This document shows, piece after piece, positions 60,046-64,000 of a stretch of DNA of 64,000 nucleotides. The DNA is from a virus. The notes below the pieces were generated by a model. That model saw only the letters and a list, made by a program, of their open reading frames with translations, had not been told where the DNA came from and searched no databases. Made by a program: the position numbers and the translations under genes. The DNA lies in the IMG/VR virus record IMGVR_UViG_3300042374_001687, positions 62,001 through 126,000 of that record; one strand, 5' to 3'. The first letter of the stretch is position 1, and each line of letters begins with the position of its first letter.

Positions 60046-60877
60046 ATTTGGCGAAAGGATTTTGATCCACTCGTGGTTTAACAGAGGAATGAATCAATCA
60101 TTGAAGTCCGTCACTTAAAGCAGATCCCACAGGTTCCTTCCGCCTTTGGGCATTTTTAACCCACCGCGTTTGACCTGTGTGTGACAGTCGTGGTCTGTCC
60201 GTAAACTTGCTGACGGCCATGGATTTAGCCTTTCGCGCCAGATTCCGCCTGTAACCAGCGGTTGCCCTAGCGTGGAGGCGTATGTCCAACATGCTGACGA
60301 CTCGTTCCGTGCATTTGCCGCGACATTCCTGTTTTTTAACGTGTTCAGGCACCACGTCGTTTCTGGGGATTTTTTATCCCGGGCTCAACATCACTATGTT
60401 CCGTCGCCACGGATGCTCTGTGTTCACAGAGGGATTTCCATGAGAGACTGCTGGTTCAAATGGCTATCCCGTGATGCTCAAGGACCGTTACTCCGTTTTA
60501 TTTTGGGCTTGCCCACAAGGAGCAAGTGCGTTCCCGAACTGTGCGGAGGCGTTTTGAAAACATTTGGGCGAGTCTTCATTTCTGTCGGCTCGTCCTATCT
60601 GCCTTCTCATCCTTTCTACGAAGCCCGCCTTAGAGTTCCGAGTCCGACTCCTCCTTTTACGGTTTTGTCGGATCGTATGTGGTTCAGATGCACCTTTCGG
60701 AGCAGGAGCCACATCCCGGCCCATTCTGCGGGTTGGGCTTTTGTCAACGTGGAGATCTTTTGGACTCCATCGTATGACCCTAAGGCTTCATTTTTCACCG
60801 ATACCTTTTCGGTATCGGCAAGGACTTGGCTTAATTGTCAATGATCAGCTCAGCCATCGCGTTTCCGTGCGGCTGAT
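60003..60877 (-). ncRNA. Candidate giant structured noncoding RNA (about 0.9 kb)
   Basis: No convincing gene is seen in this span on either strand. On the minus strand there is a sigma-70-type promoter just upstream, at least three hairpins capped by GAAA-type loops, and a strong terminator at the end. The first hairpin begins at the predicted start (CAGCCGCACG, GAAA, CGCGATGGCTG). Another is CCGATACC / GGTATCGG with a GAAAA loop at 60797-60818. The terminator itself has GTCA-GAAA-TGAC at its tip. Length and phage setting are like the GOLLD and ROOL RNA classes. Class membership is a hypothesis. Confidence 0.55.
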
Positions 60878-60883
60878 GGGCTC

Positions 60884-60911
60884 AGTATACAAAGATCGGC
60901 ACGCGTTGCAA
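60884..60911 (-). promoter_or_regulatory. Sigma-70-type promoter for the ncRNA
   Basis: Minus strand: -35 TTGCAA (60906-60911), 16-base spacer, -10 TATACT (60884-60889). This puts the start of transcription near 60877. Confidence 0.5.
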
Positions 60912-60966
60912 GGGCCGGACGAAATTTTTTTTCGGATTGGTCGCAAACCCTTTTGGCAAAAGAAGA

Positions 60967-61257
60967 TCAGTCCTTATAGGGTATCCAGTGCTTCCGGGTA
61001 AATAGGAGGTTTGCGAAAAATCCACAAAATGCGCTCATGATATTGCTCGCATACGGAAGGGTGACATCCTGCATCGGGTTGATGAGGAAGCTCAGTCCCA
61101 AACTGATCCAGAAACTCGAGCATTCGTGGCAGAGGAGCATCCTTCTGATGTAGGGCACTCTTGCCACAAGGTTTCTAAACGGAACACTGGCCTCGGTGTC
61201 GCTCCACGCGTAGCACACCCCGAGGCTCGTGATGAGAAATAAAACGAGAGTGTTCAT
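60967..61257 (-). CDS. Small multi-pass membrane protein
   Basis: A 96-residue protein with three hydrophobic segments and a conserved-looking CHECSSFWISLGLSF motif. This resembles short phage and bacterial membrane proteins of the DUF1360 type (C-x-x-C-x-S-F-W). The family assignment is tentative. Its start overlaps the stop of the upstream gene by four bases. Confidence 0.65.
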   Translation of the reverse strand: MNTLVLFLITSLGVCYAWSDTEASVPFRNLVARVPYIRRMLLCHECSSFWISLGLSFLINPMQDVTLPYASNIMSAFCGFFANLLFTRKHWIPYKD

Positions 61258-61658
61258 AGGAAGTACACCGCGACCGAATTCTCCCTTTCCACAACGCTGA
61301 ATGCCCTAAAGGCCTTTCCGGCAAGCGATTGCGAGAAGGTCAACCAAGCCTCGTCGCCCTTCTGGACCTCAAACACCCTGCCGGAATAGTTGTTGGCAGC
61401 ACGCTGGCTGACCAGCTGATTGATCTCGGCTTGGAGGCCAGCAGGATCCTTGACATACTTTTCAAGCACATCCTTGTTCTGCTCCAACTGCTCGGTGAAG
61501 AACTTTATCACCCTGCCCCTGCAGGTGCAGTTGGGATTGTTCTTGAAGGTCACCAGGTCAGCTAGAATTGCTGGGAAGTCCGCCTTGAGTTGTTCAAATA
61601 CAGAATCATCTTTGATGAGTATGGGAAGCGCATCGCCCAGATTTGCTATTGTTATCAT
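61254..61658 (-). CDS. Hypothetical protein
   Basis: A 134-residue protein after AAGGAGAA. It is helical in the first two thirds (DSVFEQLKADFPAILADL, KFFTEQLEQNKDVLEKY), with a CTCR motif, and ends in strands (RAFSVVERENSVAVYFL). No family recognised. It is translationally coupled to the membrane protein gene. Confidence 0.65.
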   Translation of the reverse strand: MITIANLGDALPILIKDDSVFEQLKADFPAILADLVTFKNNPNCTCRGRVIKFFTEQLEQNKDVLEKYVKDPAGLQAEINQLVSQRAANNYSGRVFEVQKGDEAWLTFSQSLAGKAFRAFSVVERENSVAVYFL

Positions 61659-61704
61659 GATTTCTCCTTGTTTATTATTCTAGTACCGATTGGTAAAAAA
61701 TTTT

Positions 61705-61947
61705 TTAACGGTTTATGTGGCAAAAAACAGCGTAAATGAAGCACATGGCAAAATGAAGCATCATGCACAGGACAATGAACTTTGCGGCCGTCGCCAGAGG
61801 ATCCGCCTTCTCAAGAAACGACACCAAATTTTGCATTTTCTTCTTGTCCATGCCTCCTTGATGGATTAGGTAGTTGAATTGAACTTCCGTGCATTCGCCG
61901 CTCATGTGCTTCCTGGCGAGCGCTAGTTCGTCTTCCGTGTATTCCAT
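61705..61947 (-). CDS. Tail-anchored small membrane protein
   Basis: An 80-residue protein. The N-terminal 50 residues are helical and charged; the C-terminus is one membrane helix (KFIVLCMMLHFAMCFIYAVF). An upstream IS605-like hairpin lies in its 5' gap. Function unknown. Confidence 0.55.
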   Translation of the reverse strand: MEYTEDELALARKHMSGECTEVQFNYLIHQGGMDKKKMQNLVSFLEKADPLATAAKFIVLCMMLHFAMCFIYAVFCHINR

Positions 61948-61969
61948 TTGTGACGCTTTCTTTGATGCG

Positions 61970-62008
61970 AACTGCCCAACTCCTAAAGGGATTGGGTTTT
62001 CTGGCGGG
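61970..62008 (-). mobile_element. Second IS605-type right-end hairpin
   Basis: Minus strand: GCCAGAAAACCCAATCCC, TTTAGG, AGTTGGGCAGTTCGC. It has the same design as the hairpins at 14.8 and 14.95 kb, and the same 'CAGAAAACCCA(G/A)TCCCTTTAGG' core as the one at 14945-14968. No transposase coding remains. Confidence 0.4.
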
Positions 62009-62128
62009 AGTCGTATAAATCATAGAGTATGTCTTGGAGCAAATAAGCAATGGGTTGGGGCCGTTAGTTTTGTTAATTTTGACTGGGTGTTAAGATATAT
62101 ACTTTTGGGCTCTAGCACAGGAGAAAAA

Positions 62129-62443
62129 ATGGCAGTATACACAGTTGATCTTACACCCGTCGTTGTGACGAACTCATCGGAAGGCAGCTTGGACACCTCG
62201 GTTGTGGGTGGACTTTCTATTCAAAGAACATTCAATGACCACATGGTGGTGAACGGATCGGATCGCAAGATTGTCGGCAGACTTGCGGACGGATCTACCT
62301 ACGACGACACCACGTTCGAGACGGTCTCTTCAGACCTTCCCATCGGAAACCCGACAGTTTCCGAAGGAAATCCGGTAATAAGCGAAAACAATGTTACAGC
62401 CGGACACCCGACAGCCAGCAGCGCTTCGGGAAGCACAATCTGA
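62129..62443 (+). CDS. Small virion-type protein related to the shared C-terminal module
   Basis: A 104-residue protein after AGGAGA. It contains LSIQRTF, DRKIVGRLADGSTYDD and PIGNP, the same ordered motifs as the C-terminal module of the proteins at 48966 and 49677, and ends in a Ser/Gly tail. It may be a free version of that docking module. A TATATAC box is at 62094-62100 and a terminator follows. Confidence 0.65.
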   Translation: MAVYTVDLTPVVVTNSSEGSLDTSVVGGLSIQRTFNDHMVVNGSDRKIVGRLADGSTYDDTTFETVSSDLPIGNPTVSEGNPVISENNVTAGHPTASSASGSTI

Positions 62444-62461
62444 TTTGTTTATTTTAATTGT

Positions 62462-62498
62462 GGACGGCCGCTCAAATGGGCGGCCGTCTTTTTTTATG
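62462..62498 (+). terminator. Intrinsic terminator
   Basis: Stem GACGGCCGC / GCGGCCGTC, loop TCAAATGG, then seven T. Confidence 0.88.
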
Positions 62499-62544
62499 TA
62501 TTTTGGAATAGATACTGCTGAGCTTTTATGAGGCGGGAGGAAGA

Positions 62545-62925
62545 ATGCTATCGATGCAAGAATACAGGCAGTCCAAGAGTGTCAAAGGGCTCGTGCAGAA
62601 ACTTTTTGAAGCCAGGCAAGTGATTCACACTTGTCATCTGAAGTCGAAGAGTTTCAGCGAACACAAGGCTTTGGACGATTTCTACAGCGGAATATTGGAT
62701 CTTGCGGACGAGTTCGTCGAAACCTATCAGGGTCAATACGGAATACTCTCGGACTACGAGATACAGACCCAGCCGGTAAGCAATCCTTTGGAATATTTGG
62801 AGGATTGCGTGAAGATGTTCGTATTGGGTAGGGATTCCATTAAGGATTCCCATCTTCAAAACATCATGGACGAGATAGTTGCCATGACTTACAGAACCAT
62901 ATACAAGTTGAAAAATTTGAAGTGA
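62545..62925 (+). CDS. Helical hypothetical protein, possibly Dps/DUF5856-like
   Basis: A 126-residue, all-helical protein after GGGAGGAAG. VQKLFEARQVIHTCHLKSKSFSEHKALDDFY and LDLADEFVETYQGQY form long helices with spaced His, Asp and Glu, somewhat like Dps/ferritin folds. I recall similar phage proteins under DUF5856, without certainty. A terminator follows. Confidence 0.65.
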   Translation: MLSMQEYRQSKSVKGLVQKLFEARQVIHTCHLKSKSFSEHKALDDFYSGILDLADEFVETYQGQYGILSDYEIQTQPVSNPLEYLEDCVKMFVLGRDSIKDSHLQNIMDEIVAMTYRTIYKLKNLK

Positions 62926-62931
62926 TAAAAA

Positions 62932-62966
62932 AGAAGGGCACAGGAATTCCTGTGCCCTTCTTGCCT
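62932..62966. terminator. Bidirectional intrinsic terminator
   Basis: A perfect palindrome around GGCACAGGAATTCCTGTGCC with A- and T-tracts on either side, between convergent genes. Confidence 0.8.
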
Positions 62967-62989
62967 TTTTCAAAAAAGACGATGTTGCT

Positions 62990-63382
62990 TTACTTGCAGC
63001 AGCAGTCGCACTTCTTGACCTTTGACTCTACGACAAGAGTCTTGGGCTTCTTGCGACATTCGCAGCCGCTGTTGCAGCAGTCGCAGCAATTACGGCTTTC
63101 TCGAGCCTCCTGCCTGTCTGCAATCCGGTTCAAGCGGCGTGTATGCCAAGGCGAAAGCTTGACAGAGCGAGCCTCTTCGCAACAAGCGACTGTCTGCACA
63201 GCAACGGGCTGAGCGGCGACTGTCTGCACAGCAACGGGCTGAGCGGCAGCTTGTGTTGTCTGTGTCGCAGGGGCTGCGGCTGGGGTGGGGGTGCTCGTCT
63301 TGAGGACGCTGACCGTGCCGTCATCCGAACGGGCGGTCGAGGCAAGAGCAAGCAAGCAAAGTGCGGCAAAAATAATCTTCAT
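62990..63382 (-). CDS. Secreted Cys-rich protein
   Basis: A 130-residue protein. It has a signal peptide (KIIFAALCLLALASTARS) and an Ala/Pro/Val linker with two copies of AAQPVAVQTV. The basic domain ends in clustered cysteines (CCDCCNSGCEC ... CDCCC). It should be exported and may bind metal or be disulfide-linked. The style resembles short secreted proteins of planctomycetes, so a host origin is possible. A GACTATAATG box lies 43 bases upstream. Confidence 0.7.
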   Translation of the reverse strand: MKIIFAALCLLALASTARSDDGTVSVLKTSTPTPAAAPATQTTQAAAQPVAVQTVAAQPVAVQTVACCEEARSVKLSPWHTRRLNRIADRQEARESRNCCDCCNSGCECRKKPKTLVVESKVKKCDCCCK

Positions 63383-63424
63383 ATTAACTCCTTTGTGTTT
63401 TCGCCGAAGAATTCGGCGACAAGG

Positions 63425-63435
63425 TCATTATAGTC
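63425..63435 (-). promoter_or_regulatory. Putative phage promoter box GACTATAATG
   Basis: Minus-strand GACTATAATG, 43 bases before the ATG of the Cys-rich protein gene. Confidence 0.4.
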
Positions 63436-63523
63436 GCTCGGCGGAGAAAAGTAAAATTTGACGGGGAAGCTGCCGGTTTTGAAAATATAGGTAATGTAGG
63501 CAACAATGTGGGAGATGTGGGAG

Positions 63524-63946
63524 CTATATTTTTTGGCTGGGGACCACAACGCCCAAGTGAACCGTTCCCGAGCCGGATTGAATGTCGATACAGACCTCTC
63601 TCTTGGATGCATCAAAGCTTGTTATTCTCCAAGGAACCTCCAGCCCTTCCAGATACCTTCTAGTGCTTCCAACACTGCGGGGCTCATCTTGTGCAGCCGT
63701 TCCAGGATCGGCGTCAAGGCGGCGAAGTAGGCTTGCCATAGATATCCCGAGGCTCGCGGCGGCGGCCTTGTAGTTGCCGTCAAATTGCTCAAGAACTTCT
63801 GCGGTGGATGCCTTTTTCTGGTATTGTACGCCGGAAAACGGGCTGAAGTTTTTTGGCCTTGTGTACCTGGGCGGGCCGATCATTGAAAGCAGCGCTTTCT
63901 TGTTGAGTCTGTCCGTCCCTTTGCAAGCGCCGCGTATTATGCCCAT
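63524..63946 (-). CDS. Helix-turn-helix protein
   Basis: A 140-residue protein. Residues of about 45-70 (STAEVLEQFDGNYKAAAASLGISMASLLRRL) form a Fis/homeodomain-like helix-turn-helix, so it probably binds DNA. The ATG has no Shine-Dalgarno but is preceded by GACTATATAA and four bases, which supports this start. A regulator or NUMOD-like DNA-binding protein is likely. Confidence 0.6.
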   Translation of the reverse strand: MGIIRGACKGTDRLNKKALLSMIGPPRYTRPKNFSPFSGVQYQKKASTAEVLEQFDGNYKAAAASLGISMASLLRRLDADPGTAAQDEPRSVGSTRRYLEGLEVPWRITSFDASKREVCIDIQSGSGTVHLGVVVPSQKI

Positions 63947-63950
63947 GAAC

Positions 63951-63960
63951 TTATATAGTC
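63951..63960 (-). promoter_or_regulatory. Putative phage promoter box GACTATATAA
   Basis: Minus-strand GACTATATAA, four bases before the ATG at 63946. It links the two promoter-like patterns seen in the window. Confidence 0.4.
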
Positions 63961-64000
63961 TTTCTGGGCTAGTTTGACCCGATGGTTACTATCTTATCTT

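Noticed and set aside
60272-60844. A 190-residue plus-strand open frame in the 60-kb gap
   Set aside because: No ribosome site, unusual Ser/Phe/Arg/Pro composition and antisense to GAAA-capped hairpins. It is better explained as the complement of a structured RNA.

Overview
This window is part of the genome of a large T4-like myovirus, probably from an environmental (metagenomic) source. The virion core genes appear in T4 order and on one strand: large terminase (gp17-like, 21.5-23.3 kb), portal (gp20-like, 29.0-31.5 kb), prohead protease (gp21-like, 35.5 kb), scaffold (gp22-like, 36.3 kb) and major capsid protein (gp23-like, 37.2 kb). No rRNA, tRNA or CRISPR array was recognised. The host cannot be read directly. 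A two-cluster ferredoxin and a secreted Cys-rich protein look bacterial-host derived and hint weakly at a planctomycete-like host.

Layout. 0-6.4 kb: three adhesin or baseplate-type proteins with PKD folds, the last carrying about 45 copies of a 13-residue repeat. 6.4-14.8 kb: small unknown genes, an actin-fold ATPase, a DnaG/gp61-like primase, a Cas4/RecB-like nuclease and a secreted trypsin-like protease, ending at an IS200/IS605 (TnpB/omegaRNA end) remnant. 15.0-24.4 kb: a modular unknown protein, an extremely acidic protein, a zinc metalloprotease, an MscL-type channel with a zinc ribbon, a ferritin-like protein and the terminase. 24.4-28.9 kb: a repeat-containing tail fibre and a glycosyltransferase / 2OG-oxygenase / sulfotransferase cluster. 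29.0-38.6 kb: the head operon, with an intein inside the portal protein. 38.7-41.5 kb: two free-standing homing-endonuclease-like genes after the capsid gene. 41.5-46.0 kb: a strikingly AT-rich, probably recently acquired glycan cluster (two glycosyltransferases and a sulfotransferase). 46.1-59.2 kb: accessory genes, including ferredoxin, collar-type fibre, two divergent QueC-like PP-loop enzymes, methyltransferase-like proteins, two GNATs, a polynucleotide-kinase-like P-loop protein, a YhaM-like HD protein, Hsp20 and DnaJ. 60.0-60.9 kb: about 0.9 kb without a convincing gene but with its own promoter, GAAA-capped hairpins and a terminator on the minus strand; I read it as a giant structured RNA. 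61-64 kb: small unknown genes and a Cys-rich secreted protein.

How it fits together. The main hidden pattern is that about ten unrelated small genes, mostly in 46-59 kb, begin with the same leader (M-x-x-F-x-x-W/F-L ... L/I-x-E). It matches the capsid-targeting peptide of T4 internal proteins, which the gp21 protease removes. Since this phage encodes a gp21-like protease, these genes probably form a cargo set packaged in the capsid and injected with the DNA. It would include a GNAT, a P-loop kinase and a winged-helix-like protein. A second pattern is a TAKATAY box 3-6 bases before the ATG of genes that lack a Shine-Dalgarno, and a related GACTATAATA box 20-60 bases upstream of others. Both look like phage promoters. 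Sugar- and sulfate-transfer genes in two clusters suggest the virion or the host envelope is decorated with sulfated glycan.
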